Below, in pieces: positions 15,745 through 28,069 of a stretch of DNA of 64,000 nucleotides (positions are counted from its first letter, which is position 1; each line of letters starts with the position of its first letter). A program made the position numbers and the translations under genes. The DNA comes from Solidesulfovibrio carbinolicus. GTDB lineage: Bacteria; Desulfobacterota; Desulfovibrionia; Desulfovibrionales; Desulfovibrionaceae. Location of the stretch: NCBI RefSeq assembly GCF_004135975.1, contig NZ_CP026538.1:558001-622000 (forward strand), given 5' to 3'. The notes below the pieces were generated by a model, which worked only from the letters and a program-made list of their open reading frames with translations, searched no databases and was not told where the DNA came from.

Positions 15745-17448
15745 ATGAAGTTTCTCGCCGCCCAGGTCGGCTACCTGCTGCAAAACAGCTCCTCGCGCCG
15801 CAACCTGCGGTTCCTGGTCAATTTTGTCCTGACGCTCGTGGCCATGGTGGTGCTGTATTCCGTGGTGTTCCACTGGATCATGCAGCGCGACGGCCAGGAA
15901 TATTCCTGGGTCACGGGCTTTTATTGGACGCTCACCGTCATGTCGACCCTGGGCTTTGGCGACATCACCTTCACCAGCGACCTGGGGCGACTGTTTTCCA
16001 TCATCGTGCTGTTGACCGGCATCATCTTTTTGCTGGTCATGCTGCCGTTCACCTTCATCCAGTTCTTCTACGCTCCCTGGCTGGAGGCCCAGGCCCGGGC
16101 CCTGGCCCCGCGAGAGCTGCCGGTGGGCACGAGCGACCACGTCATCGTGGTCGGCGACGACCCGGCGGCGCTTAATCTCAACAAGAAAGCCCGCCAGTAC
16201 GGCTACGCCTGCCTGCTTTTGCGCTCGGACTCCAAGGCGGCCACCGACCTCTATGACCAGGGCTACGCCGTGGCCGTGGGCGACTACGACGACGCGGACA
16301 CCTACCGCCGGCTGCGGGTGGACGGCGCGGCCATGGTCGTGGCCCTGGACAACGACATGCGTAACGCCAACGTGGCCTTCACCGTGCGCGAGGTCAGCCC
16401 GGCCACGCCCATTGTCAGCAAGGCCGACCAGGAAGAGTCCCTGGACATCCTGAAGCTGGCCGGCAGCACCCAGGTGTTTCATTTCACCCATCTGCTGGGC
16501 GAGGCCCTGGCCCGGCGGGCCAGGGGCGGGGACATGCAGTCCGGGATCATCGGCCGCATAGGCGAGATCGTAGTGGCCGAGTGGCCGGTCATGGGCTCAC
16601 GCCTGGAGGGCCGCACGCTTCGGGAGTGCGCCCTGCGGTCCGTGGCCGGGGTCAACGTGGTCGGGGTGTGGGAGCGCGGCCGGTTCGAGCTGCCGGACCC
16701 GGACCAGGCGTTGCCGCCTGGCGTCGTGTTGATGCTGGCCGGCACCGAAGGGCAGATCGAGACGTTTCGGGATTTCGCCGGGGAAGCGCCGCCAAGCGAC
16801 GCGCCGGCGGTGATCCTTGGCGGCGGCCGGGTGGGCCGGGCGGCGGCCGGACAGTTGCGCCGCCGGGGGATCGATTACCGCATCGTGGAGAAAAATCCCG
16901 GCAAGCTCATGGAGTCGTACCGGGTGGTGGCCGGCAACGCCGCCGACCTCGACGTGCTGGTCAAGGCCGGCATCCGCCAGGCCCCGACGGTTTTCATCAC
17001 CACCCACAACGACGACATGAACATCTATCTGGCCATCTACTGCCGCAAGCTGCGGCCGGACATCCAGATCATCAGCCGGGCCACCCTGGACCGCAACATC
17101 GGCGTGCTCCACGCGGCCGGGGCCGATCTGGTCATTTCCTATGCGTCGCTGGTGGCCAACACGGTGATCAATCTGCTCAATCCCGACAAGGTGCTCATGT
17201 TAAACGAGGGCCTCAACATGTTTCGCATGGCCGTGCCGGCCGAGCTGGTGGGCAAGAGCCTGGCCGAAAGCCGCATCCGGTCGCTCACCGGCTGCAACGT
17301 GGCGGCGGTGAGCGCCGGGGAGGGGCTGGAGGTCAATCCCGACCCGGACCGGCCGCTTCAGGCCGGGACACGGCTCGTACTCATTGGCAACGCGGCCGCC
17401 GAACAGCGTTTCCTGGAGCGTTTCCCGTCCCGGCCCGCCGTCTCCTGA
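15745..17448 (+). CDS. Potassium channel with two RCK (TrkA-N/TrkA-C) modules
   Basis: A 567-residue protein. Two N-terminal membrane helices (about 22-44 and 84-110) flank a pore loop with the K+ filter STLGFGD at residues 67-73. It is a two-helix channel of the MthK/Kch type. Then come two NAD-binding RCK domains: HVIVVGDDPA near 132 and VILGGGRVGRAA near 354, the latter with the full G-x-G-x-x-G. Each is followed by a TrkA-C domain. It likely conducts K+ across the inner membrane under control of a nucleotide or ion ligand. It converges on a CPA2 antiporter gene, itself carrying a TrkA-N domain, so both serve cation homeostasis. Confidence 0.9.
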   Translation: MKFLAAQVGYLLQNSSSRRNLRFLVNFVLTLVAMVVLYSVVFHWIMQRDGQEYSWVTGFYWTLTVMSTLGFGDITFTSDLGRLFSIIVLLTGIIFLLVMLPFTFIQFFYAPWLEAQARALAPRELPVGTSDHVIVVGDDPAALNLNKKARQYGYACLLLRSDSKAATDLYDQGYAVAVGDYDDADTYRRLRVDGAAMVVALDNDMRNANVAFTVREVSPATPIVSKADQEESLDILKLAGSTQVFHFTHLLGEALARRARGGDMQSGIIGRIGEIVVAEWPVMGSRLEGRTLRECALRSVAGVNVVGVWERGRFELPDPDQALPPGVVLMLAGTEGQIETFRDFAGEAPPSDAPAVILGGGRVGRAAAGQLRRRGIDYRIVEKNPGKLMESYRVVAGNAADLDVLVKAGIRQAPTVFITTHNDDMNIYLAIYCRKLRPDIQIISRATLDRNIGVLHAAGADLVISYASLVANTVINLLNPDKVLMLNEGLNMFRMAVPAELVGKSLAESRIRSLTGCNVAAVSAGEGLEVNPDPDRPLQAGTRLVLIGNAAAEQRFLERFPSRPAVS

Positions 17449-17543
17449 CGGGCGTTCCCCGTCCTCCGCCCCCACGCTTCCGAGCTTCCCGACCGGCCAA
17501 ACGCCAATCCCCGTCGCCCCCCCCTTTACCCTTTTCCCCAACT

Positions 17544-17582
17544 GGGGGGTCTGGGGGCCTCAGGCCCCCAGCCGCCGGAGGC
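17544..17582. repeat. Palindromic intergenic element, copy 2
   Basis: A 39-base copy: GGGGGGTCTGGGGGCCTCAG then GCCCCCAGCCGCCGGAGGC. The core GGGGGCC-TCA-GGCCCCC is a hairpin. It lies between the two convergent genes for the K+ channel and the antiporter, where it could also stop transcripts. Confidence 0.8.
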
Positions 17583-17608
17583 CTCCCCTCTTTTCATCTC
17601 ACCTCACC

Positions 17609-19186
17609 TCACCCCGGCAGGGTGCAGGCTTCCATGGCGTGGCGGGCCAGGCCGGCTCCGGCGCGTTCGTACATGTTAAATACGGCGCACACCCCAAGGG
17701 AGGCCAGTTCCTCGACTTCCTCGGGGTAGCGGGCCACGGCGGCCACGTGGCCGGTGAAGCCCAGGTTTCGCAGTTGGCGGGCGGCGAACATGTTGCCGTG
17801 GTGGTTGGGCATGGCCAGGATGACCATTTCGCAGGCGTGGCCGTTGCGCAGCTTGAGCCAGAATTCGGTGTCGCAGGCGTCGCCCACGATGACGTTGCGC
17901 CCTTGTCCCCGGTTGCGGTCGGCCCGGGCCGGCACGTGTTCCACGCCCAGGAGCGAATCGCCGTAGGTTTTGTGCAATTCGTCGTAGGCCCCCATGCCGA
18001 TGCGGCCCATGCCGAGGATGACGGCCCGGGTGGCGCCGAGGTCGATGGCGACTTCGTGGGGATGGGGTTTTCGGGGTTCGAAGCGGCGCAGCCAGCCGAC
18101 CATGGCCCGGTAGACGGCCTCGGACCGGGCGCTAAGGGGCGCGCCGATAAGAAAGCTCAGGCTCACGGCCATGGCGATGACCAGGAGCCAGTCCGGGGAC
18201 AGCGCGCCGCCGCGGGCGGCGATGGCCGCGACGATGAGGCCGAATTCCGAATAGTTGGTCAGGGTCAGGGCGGTAAACAGGCTGGTGCGCGGCCGCAGGC
18301 CGAAGCGGCTGACGACCAGATGGTAGATGCCGGTCTTAAAGGGCAGCAGCAGGCACAGGAACAGGGCGGCGGCCAGCATTTCGCCGTTTGGCAGGCCCTT
18401 CATGCCCACGGACAGGAAAAAGCCCACCAGCATGAGTTCCTTGAAGCCGAACAGCGCCTTGGACAGTTCCGAGGCCCGGGGATGGCCGGCCACCAAAACG
18501 CCCATGACCAGCGCGCCGAGGTCGGGTTTGAGGTGGACGAGGTTGAAGCCTTCCGCGCCCACGCCCAGGGCGTAGAACAGGCCGCACAGGATGAAGAGTT
18601 CGCCCCGGCCGGACTTGTCCATGAGCCAGAAAAAGGCCGGCCGTAAAAAAGGCAGGGCCAGCACGGCCACGGCCCAGACCGACGGGATCTTGCCTTCCGA
18701 GATGGCCAGGTAGAGCACGGCAAAAAGGTCCTGCATGATGAGGATGCCGATGGTCACCACGCCGTAGAAGGCCGACATGTCGCCTTTTTCTTCCAGGGCC
18801 TTGACCGCGAAGACGGTGCTTGAAAACGACAGGGCAAAGCCGAGCATGAGCAGGATGGGCCAGTCCAGGGCGAAAAGCGGGCTGACGCCGAGCTGCTTGA
18901 CGGCCAGGAGCATGGCGAAGGTGAAGCCCGTGGACAGGAGCATCTGGGCGGTGGAGCTGGCCCAGATGATGGGCTTGAGCAGTCCCCGGACGTCGAGTTT
19001 GAGGCCGATGGAAAAAAGCAGCAAGGTGATGCCGAGGTCGGCGGCCACATCGAGTCCGGGCGGGCGGGTCAGGCCCAGGAAGTTGTAGGCGAATCCGGCG
19101 GCCAGGAACCCGACCATGGGCGGCAGGCCGACCCGGGACAGGACCATGCCGAAGGCAAAGGCGAAGCTTACGAGAATGACCAGCAT
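17609..19186 (-). CDS. CPA2-family cation:proton antiporter with TrkA-N domain
   Basis: A 525-residue protein of the KefB/KefC/YbaL type. About 12 membrane segments fill residues 1-365, with family blocks ADLGITLLLFSIGLKLD, ALSFSSTVFAVKALEEKGD and VLVAGHPRASEL; NYSEFGLIVAAIA is also typical. A C-terminal NAD-binding TrkA-N domain starts at about residue 388 with AVILGMGRIGMGAYDEL. Such proteins exchange K+ or Na+ for H+ across the inner membrane and are gated by the cytoplasmic domain. It is convergent with a TrkA-type K+ channel. The start ATG 19186 gives the complete first helix. Confidence 0.9.
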   Translation of the reverse strand: MLVILVSFAFAFGMVLSRVGLPPMVGFLAAGFAYNFLGLTRPPGLDVAADLGITLLLFSIGLKLDVRGLLKPIIWASSTAQMLLSTGFTFAMLLAVKQLGVSPLFALDWPILLMLGFALSFSSTVFAVKALEEKGDMSAFYGVVTIGILIMQDLFAVLYLAISEGKIPSVWAVAVLALPFLRPAFFWLMDKSGRGELFILCGLFYALGVGAEGFNLVHLKPDLGALVMGVLVAGHPRASELSKALFGFKELMLVGFFLSVGMKGLPNGEMLAAALFLCLLLPFKTGIYHLVVSRFGLRPRTSLFTALTLTNYSEFGLIVAAIAARGGALSPDWLLVIAMAVSLSFLIGAPLSARSEAVYRAMVGWLRRFEPRKPHPHEVAIDLGATRAVILGMGRIGMGAYDELHKTYGDSLLGVEHVPARADRNRGQGRNVIVGDACDTEFWLKLRNGHACEMVILAMPNHHGNMFAARQLRNLGFTGHVAAVARYPEEVEELASLGVCAVFNMYERAGAGLARHAMEACTLPG

Positions 19187-19342
19187 CCGAGACGTCCCCG
19201 TGTGTTGCGGTTACGGCGGCGCGTGCGGCGGGGCCGGGCCGGCCCCGGCGGTGAGGCGCGCCATAGCGAAAGAGGCCTTTTCTTTCTTTTTTGAAAGGAA
19301 AGATCAAGCCCCGGGGACGCTAGGGCCTGGTCGGCCTCGGGA

Positions 19343-20872
19343 TCAGGCGACGCGGTCCGGCGTGTCCCAGGGCGGTCCCTGGCCGGCCTCGGGGTCGGCC
19401 TCGGGGTCGGCCCAGGCCCCCGCGCTCTGGCGGGGAAAGTCGCCCAAGTGGGTGGAAAAGGCCGCGTCCAGAAAGGCGTCCACCCATTGGAAGATGTCGT
19501 GGCGGCGGATGATGGCCCGAATGGCCCGCATCCGCCGTCGCCGTTGGCCCGGGGCCATGGCCGCGCCGTCGCGGATGGCCTCGGCCACGCCCACGACGTC
19601 GAAGGGATTGACCATGACCGCGTGGCGGTGCAGCTCCATGGCCGCGCCGGCGAATTCGCTCAGGCACAGGATGCCGGTCTCGGCCACGTTGCAGGCGGCG
19701 TATTCCTTGGCCACCAGGTTCATGCCGTCGCGAAGCGGCGTGACCAGGGCCATGTCGCTGGCCGCGTAATAGGCGATCAGTTCGTCGTGGGGCAGGTTGC
19801 GGTAGACGAAATGCACCGGAGCCCAGCCCGGCCGGGACCAGCGGCCGTTGATCTCGCCCACCATCCGTTCGATGTCCTCCTTCATGGCCCGGTACTGGGG
19901 CACTTCCTCGCGGCTGGGGACCAGCACCTGGATCAGGCAGACCTTGCCGCGCAGTTCCGGGTAGCTGGTGAGCGCCGTTTGCAAGGCGTCCAGGCGTTGG
20001 GGCACGCCCTTGGTGTAGTCGAGCCGATCGGCCCCAAACAGCAGGAAGCGATTGTCAAAGGCCTGGCGGATGTCCTTGGCCGTTTGCCGCACGCCTGGGT
20101 CGCGGGCTCGGTCGGCAAAGGCGGCGAAGTCGATGCTGATGGGGAAAACGCCCAGCCGGGTGGTTTCGCCGGCCAGGGTCAGGGTGACGATCTCTCCGCG
20201 TCCCTTGCGCATCGCACTTGGGTGCAGGCGCTTGACGACGTCGAAGAAGTTGCGCCGGTCGCGCAGGGTCTGGAAGCCGATGAGGTCGAAGTCGAGCAGG
20301 GCGTCGACGAGCTCGCGCCGCCAGGGAATCTTGAGGAAGATGTCGGCCGGCGGAAAGGGGATGTGCAGGAAAAAGCCCAGGCGCGGGGAGCGGCCCTTGG
20401 CCTTGAGCAGGCGGGCCACGAGCATGAGGTGGTAGTCGTGGACCCAGACCAGGTCGTCGTCGGTGGCGGCGGCCGCCGCCGCCTTGGCGAAGGTGGCGTT
20501 GGCCGTGCGGTAGGCTTCCCAGTAGGCGGGCAGGAAGTTGCAGGGCATCTGGAATTCGTGGAACAGCGGCCAGAGGATTTCATTGGAAAAGCCTCGGTAA
20601 AACCCTTCCACCTCGGCCTCGGTCAGGGAGACCGGACGCAGAAAATAGCCGGCCTGGCGGGAAAAGTTTCGGCACAGGGCGGTCACGCCCTTCTCGCTGG
20701 TTCCCGGCCAGCCGATCCAGGCCCCGCCCCGGTTGCCCAAGACCGGGGCCAGGGCCGTCACCAGCCCGCCGGCGCCCTGGCTGGCCGTGAGTTCACCGTC
20801 CGGGCCGCGCCCGACGGCGATGGGCAGACGGTTGGACAGCACGATGAACCGGCGTTTTTTGTCATTGGGCAT
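19343..20872 (-). CDS. otsA: Alpha,alpha-trehalose-phosphate synthase (GT20)
   Basis: A 509-residue protein making trehalose 6-phosphate from a nucleotide-glucose and glucose 6-phosphate. Family signatures in order are VLSNRLPIAVGR at the N-terminus, SQGAGGLVTAL (donor loop), GWPG, VWVHDYHLM, FFLHIPFPPAD, DRLDYTKGVPQRLDAL and RDGMNLVAKEY. ATG 20872 gives the standard N-terminus and follows GGGAG; it overlaps the end of otsB by 11 bases. It is the last gene of a treS/mak-otsB-otsA operon on the minus strand. The C-terminal tail beyond the GT-B fold is about 25 residues of D/P/G-rich sequence. Confidence 0.95.
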   Translation of the reverse strand: MPNDKKRRFIVLSNRLPIAVGRGPDGELTASQGAGGLVTALAPVLGNRGGAWIGWPGTSEKGVTALCRNFSRQAGYFLRPVSLTEAEVEGFYRGFSNEILWPLFHEFQMPCNFLPAYWEAYRTANATFAKAAAAAATDDDLVWVHDYHLMLVARLLKAKGRSPRLGFFLHIPFPPADIFLKIPWRRELVDALLDFDLIGFQTLRDRRNFFDVVKRLHPSAMRKGRGEIVTLTLAGETTRLGVFPISIDFAAFADRARDPGVRQTAKDIRQAFDNRFLLFGADRLDYTKGVPQRLDALQTALTSYPELRGKVCLIQVLVPSREEVPQYRAMKEDIERMVGEINGRWSRPGWAPVHFVYRNLPHDELIAYYAASDMALVTPLRDGMNLVAKEYAACNVAETGILCLSEFAGAAMELHRHAVMVNPFDVVGVAEAIRDGAAMAPGQRRRRMRAIRAIIRRHDIFQWVDAFLDAAFSTHLGDFPRQSAGAWADPEADPEAGQGPPWDTPDRVA

Positions 20873-21694
20873 GGGATCTCCCGGGTTGCGGTTGTCTGCT
20901 CGCGGCCGCGTCGGCCCAGGCGGAAAGGAACCGGAGCAGTTCCTCGGGCGGGGTGAGGGCGTAGCGCGCGGCGCTTGGCCGGTCGGGGCGGCCGGCCAGC
21001 ACGCCCGCATCGTTTGGGCCAAGGGCCTGGAAAGCGTCCTCGTCGGTGAGGTCGTCGCCGACGTAGACCAGGACCGTTTGGGGATTTTCCCGGGTCAGGG
21101 CCTCCACGGCCAGGCCCTTGTGAAAGCCCGGCAGGCGCAGCTCCAGGCCGCCGTCGAAGGGGTGCAGGGCCAGGCCCGTTATTTGGGCCAGCTCGGCCCA
21201 GGCCGGGCCGATGCGTTCTGCCAAGGCCTGGCGGGCGGCGGCGGGAAGGCCCCGCCAGTGCAGGGCCAGGCCGGCGGGCTTGGACTCCAGCGCCTCCCGG
21301 CCGGCCACTGGCAGGGCCAGGGCCATGGCCCGGACCAGGGCGGCCTGCGTTGCCGGGGCTGTGGCCGGTTGGGTGACGGGTTGGCCGGGCCCGAGCCGCT
21401 GGGCTCCGTGGCAGCCCCAGACTGTCGAGGGCCGGGCCGGGGCCAGGAAGGCGGCCGCCGTCGCGGCCGGCCGTCCGGTGACGACGGCGAACCGGCCCGA
21501 GCCGGCCTCGGGCAGCCGGGCCAGGATCTCGACCACGCCCGGGTAGGGCCGGGCTTCGTCCCGGCGCGGCGTGAACGGGGCCAACGTGCCGTCGTAGTCC
21601 AGCAGCAGCAGCCCGTCACGCCGGCCGCTGAGAACGGCGGCCAGGGCCGGATCGGCCAGGAGGGCGTCCAGGCCGGGCAGGTTGCGGCCCGACC

Positions 21695-21698
<4 letters not shown>
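20862..21698 (-). CDS. otsB: Trehalose-6-phosphate phosphatase
   Basis: A 278-residue HAD-superfamily phosphatase. Motif I is [12 protein letters not shown] with the catalytic Asp34 and Asp36; FAVVTGRPA carries motif II, and motif IV is [15 protein letters not shown]. The K-G motif is in [12 protein letters not shown]. It converts trehalose 6-phosphate from OtsA to trehalose. The GTG start at 21698 overlaps the TGA of the upstream treS-maltokinase gene (GTGA), and its end overlaps otsA, so the three genes are translationally coupled. Confidence 0.93.
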
Positions 21699-24898
<3,200 letters not shown>

Positions 24899-25192
24899 GC
24901 GGTTCCTTGCGGGTCTGCGCCGCCTGCCGCTGCGCCGTCGTCGGCCGTCCTTTGCTGGCGGCGGGTTGTCCGGGCAGGCGCGGGCGCGGTTGGCGAAACG
25001 CCCCGGCCGGCCGTGTCGGGTCAGGCCGGGGCGGGCGCGCCGGGGCGGAAGGTTGTCCTTCGCCGGAAATTGGACGACAGTGGAGGTCCGGGCAAGGCGG
25101 CTGCCTTGAAACATCGGCGCGCCGGGAATGGCAGCTTGGACCATAAGACGGCGCGCGTGAGGCCGCCATGATATTGGGGAGGAAAAAATCTC

Positions 25193-25624
25193 ATGCCTCA
25201 CGGCATCACCGAGGTCATCGCCCAGATGGTGCGGGAGTCGGACAGGCCGGCCAAGGCCCTGGCCAGGGAGCTTGGCAAGCCTTATTCCACCTTCATGCGG
25301 GAACTCAGCGGCAACGACAAGGGGGCCAAATTCGGCGTGGAGCAGCTATTGCCGCTCATGCAGGCCTGCGATTCGGTGCTGCCCCTGCGCTATCTGGCCG
25401 CGCGCATGGGTTGCCGGGTGGCGGCCCTGGAAAACGCCGCCCCGGGGAGGGCCACGCTGCATGAGGAGCTGCTTGATTCCTACGACGCCATGACCCGCTA
25501 CCACCGGGCCATCCGGGACGAGGAGCCCCTGGAGCGGGTGGCCGAGCTGCGCGAACGGGTCATCGGCCAGGTGCAGGAGGATTTTTTGGCTTACCGCCGC
25601 AAGAAGACGGGCGAGGAGAGCTAG
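25193..25624 (+). CDS. Phage CII-type regulatory protein
   Basis: A 143-residue protein whose first half looks like a lambda-repressor-type helix-turn-helix: [20 protein letters not shown] then [14 protein letters not shown] and [13 protein letters not shown]. This is the pattern of the phage regulatory CII/CP76 family (PF06892), common as chromosomal copies in Desulfovibrio-like genomes. The C-terminal half is helical and charged. A strong ribosome site (GGGGAGG) is 9-10 nt before ATG 25193. It is divergent from the trehalose operon, with about 294 bp between starts, so it could regulate that operon (inference only). Confidence 0.7.
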   Translation: MPHGITEVIAQMVRESDRPAKALARELGKPYSTFMRELSGNDKGAKFGVEQLLPLMQACDSVLPLRYLAARMGCRVAALENAAPGRATLHEELLDSYDAMTRYHRAIRDEEPLERVAELRERVIGQVQEDFLAYRRKKTGEES

Positions 25625-25635
25625 GGCGGAGCCAC

Positions 25636-25671
25636 GACAAAGCCCCCGGCCGTCGGACCGAGGGCTTTGTC
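25636..25671. terminator. Bidirectional hairpin between convergent genes
   Basis: GACAAAGCCCCCGG pairs with CCGAGGGCTTTGTC with one bulge or mismatch. The stem lies 12 bases past the stop of the CII-like gene and before the stop of the convergent exported-protein gene. There is no long T run. Confidence 0.6.
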
Positions 25672-25690
25672 ATCGCGCGTCGGGAAGCTC

Positions 25691-26311
25691 CTACTGCCCG
25701 GGCGCGCGGCCGGGCGACTGGGACACGCCGTCGTCGTAGGGCGAATAGCCCTTGGGCGCGGGCCTGCCCGGCACGGAGACGGCCTTGGTCATCTTGTCCT
25801 TGTCGTAGAGCCGGGCCAGGGCGTCGATGTCCAGGCTGTCGGCTTCCAGGAGCCGGGCCGCCGGGCCGGCCTGCTCGGTGGAATAATAGCCGAGCTTGAG
25901 CGAGCCGGCCGCCGGATTGGACTTGAGCTTGATCTTGGTCTTGCCGGCGCGCCAGCGCAGGGTTTCCACGCCGCCCTCGGTGGAGACGGAGGGCTTGCCG
26001 TGGCGGGCCGAAAGCTCCTTGGCCATGGCGTCGCGGCTGGTCAGGCCGTCCAGGCGCACGTAAGCGGCGAACAGCCGGCCGCCGGCGAAACCGTAAACGA
26101 CCACCGGCGACTTGCCGCCGATGCGGTAGCCTTCCTGAAGATTGACGGCATAGGTCGCGTCGCCGTCGGATTTGAGAATCATGAACGCCGGAAGCGACGT
26201 CAAAGGCGTGCCGAACGCCGTTCCCGAAAATCCGTCGGCCTTGCCGGCCAAGGCTTCGGACCCCGCCAGAATGCACATCGCCAGAACCATCAGGACGATC
26301 CAACCGCGCAT
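25691..26311 (-). CDS. Exported protein, hypothetical
   Basis: A 206-residue protein with a clean signal peptide (MRGWIVLMVLAMCILAGSEA, then LAG). The mature part has a repeated strand pattern (GFSGTAFGTPLTSLPAFMIL, VVVYGFAGGRLFAAYV) reminiscent of small periplasmic proteins whose first segment reads F-G-x-x-F-G-x-P. No named family is certain. The ribosome site GGAGGGG sits 4-6 nt before ATG 26311. The gene stands alone on the minus strand; a terminator hairpin follows. Confidence 0.7.
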   Translation of the reverse strand: MRGWIVLMVLAMCILAGSEALAGKADGFSGTAFGTPLTSLPAFMILKSDGDATYAVNLQEGYRIGGKSPVVVYGFAGGRLFAAYVRLDGLTSRDAMAKELSARHGKPSVSTEGGVETLRWRAGKTKIKLKSNPAAGSLKLGYYSTEQAGPAARLLEADSLDIDALARLYDKDKMTKAVSVPGRPAPKGYSPYDDGVSQSPGRAPGQ

Positions 26312-26479
26312 ATCCCCTCCTTGCCGTGTCGTGGGCCACCGTATCGTTACCCAGGCGACCAGCGCAAGACGGTTCGCCATATTATTCGCTGCGCCAAAGC
26401 CGTGCCGCAGTCCGATTGGCGCGCCGTCGGTTCTTGGACCCTTTATCTTGCGGCGGATGGCGCAATTCGACTCCCTGCG

Positions 26480-27784
26480 TCACGTGCTCGGTGGCCCATT
26501 GCCAGTCCGCCTCGGGCGGCCCAGGAACCAGGTGGCGACGGCGGCCAGGAGCATCAGCCCGGCGATGCAGACGAAGGCCTCGCCAAAGCCCCCGGTGCGG
26601 GCCTTGACGAAGCCCATGACGGACGGCCCGGCAAAGCCGCCGACATTGCCCAGGGAATTGATGACCGCGATGCCGGCGGCGGCGGCCTGGCCGGTGAGGA
26701 AGGCCGTGGTCAGGCCCCAAAACGGGGCCAGCGCCCCCCAAATGCCCATGGCCGCCAACGACGCCCCGGCCAGGGAGCCGGCCAGCCCTTCGGCCCAGGC
26801 CATGACGGCCATGCCGCCAAGACACAGCCCCAGCGATCCCAGCACATGCCAGCGCCGTTCGCCCAGCCGGTCCGAGCTGGCCCCGATGGCCGTCATGCCG
26901 ACCATGGCGAAGGCGTAGGCCACCATGACGAGCAGGCTGACGTGCATGGTCCGGTCCGGCCCGTCCGGCAACGCCTCGGCCAGGATCTGGGGTAGCCACA
27001 TGACCAGGCCGTACATGGCCACCACCACGCAGAAATAGACGAACCCGGCCAGCCACACCGGGCGGCTCAACAGTCCTTGTCGCAGGCGGGCGGGATGCAG
27101 GGCGGCGATCTCCCGGCGTTCGGCCTCGATGGCCGCCGTCAGGGCGGCCGCTTCCTCGGGCCGCAGCCAGGCGGCTTGCCCCGGCGTCTCGGGCAGCCGG
27201 CGGTAGAGGACCACGCCAAGGACCACGGCCGGCAGGCCCTCCAGCAGGAACAGCCATTGCCAGCCGGCCAGGCCGTAGGTTTGATGCAGGCTCATGATCC
27301 AGCCGGAAAGCGGGCTGCCGATCAGCCCGGCCAGGGGGGTGGCGGTCATGAACAGGGCCACGGCCCTGGCCCGGTGGGTCAGGGGGAACCAGCCCGTCAG
27401 ATAATAGATGATGCCCGGGAAAAACCCGGCCTCGGCCACGCCCAGGACAAAGCGCAGGACAATAAAGCTCGTCGGGCCGGAGGCGGCGGCCAGGGCCACG
27501 GTGGCCAGGCCCCAGCTCACCATGATGCGGGCCAGCCAGACCCGCGCCCCGATTCGGGCCAGGATGAGGTTGCTGGGCACTTCGAACAGCACGTAGCCCA
27601 CGAAGAAGATGCCGGCCCCAAGGCCGTAGGCGGCCTGGGACAGGCCGAGGTCGGCGTTCATGGTCAGGGCGGCGAAGCTCACGTTGATGCGGTCGAGGTA
27701 GGAGACCACGTAGAGCAGCCCCAGAAAGGGCAACAACCGCCAGCGGGCCTTGGCCACGGCGACGGTGAGCAGGGGGTCGGACAT
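26480..27784 (-). CDS. MFS transporter, anion:cation symporter (ACS) type
   Basis: A 434-residue protein with about 12 membrane helices. The N-terminal block VVSYLDRINVSFAALTM is the hallmark of the ACS family of the major facilitator superfamily (hexuronate, phthalate, tartrate and related organic anions). The usual MFS loop 2-3 region follows, and TGWFPLTHRARA is the family's helix 4-5 signature. It probably imports an organic anion with a cation. ATG 27784 follows AAGGAGG. No catabolic genes lie beside it, so the substrate is unknown. Confidence 0.88.
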   Translation of the reverse strand: MSDPLLTVAVAKARWRLLPFLGLLYVVSYLDRINVSFAALTMNADLGLSQAAYGLGAGIFFVGYVLFEVPSNLILARIGARVWLARIMVSWGLATVALAAASGPTSFIVLRFVLGVAEAGFFPGIIYYLTGWFPLTHRARAVALFMTATPLAGLIGSPLSGWIMSLHQTYGLAGWQWLFLLEGLPAVVLGVVLYRRLPETPGQAAWLRPEEAAALTAAIEAERREIAALHPARLRQGLLSRPVWLAGFVYFCVVVAMYGLVMWLPQILAEALPDGPDRTMHVSLLVMVAYAFAMVGMTAIGASSDRLGERRWHVLGSLGLCLGGMAVMAWAEGLAGSLAGASLAAMGIWGALAPFWGLTTAFLTGQAAAAGIAVINSLGNVGGFAGPSVMGFVKARTGGFGEAFVCIAGLMLLAAVATWFLGRPRRTGNGPPST

Positions 27785-28069
27785 GGCGGCCTCCTTGGCG
27801 GGGGATGCGAAACGGCGGCCAGGCAAACAGCCCGGCCGTTTTGGCGGCACCTTGTCCCGTCCCGGCGGTCTGGTCAACCGAACCCGACGGGCCGGCACAA
27901 ACGGGCTGGACAGGCAGCGGGAAAAGTGCTGGCCTGCGGTGTGGTCCTAAACGATTTGTGCTTGGGTTTTTGCGTCTTGTAATAATTTGTTTCGCTGCTT
28001 ATTATCAGGTCAATCGCCGGCCTGGCACGTCCGTGGGACGTCGATAAAATTCCAGACAAAAGGTGTGCT

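Noticed and set aside
28000-28069. Sigma28-like promoter for the chemoreceptor (GTCGATAA near 28040)
   Set aside because: No TAAA-type -35 element occurs at the right spacing.
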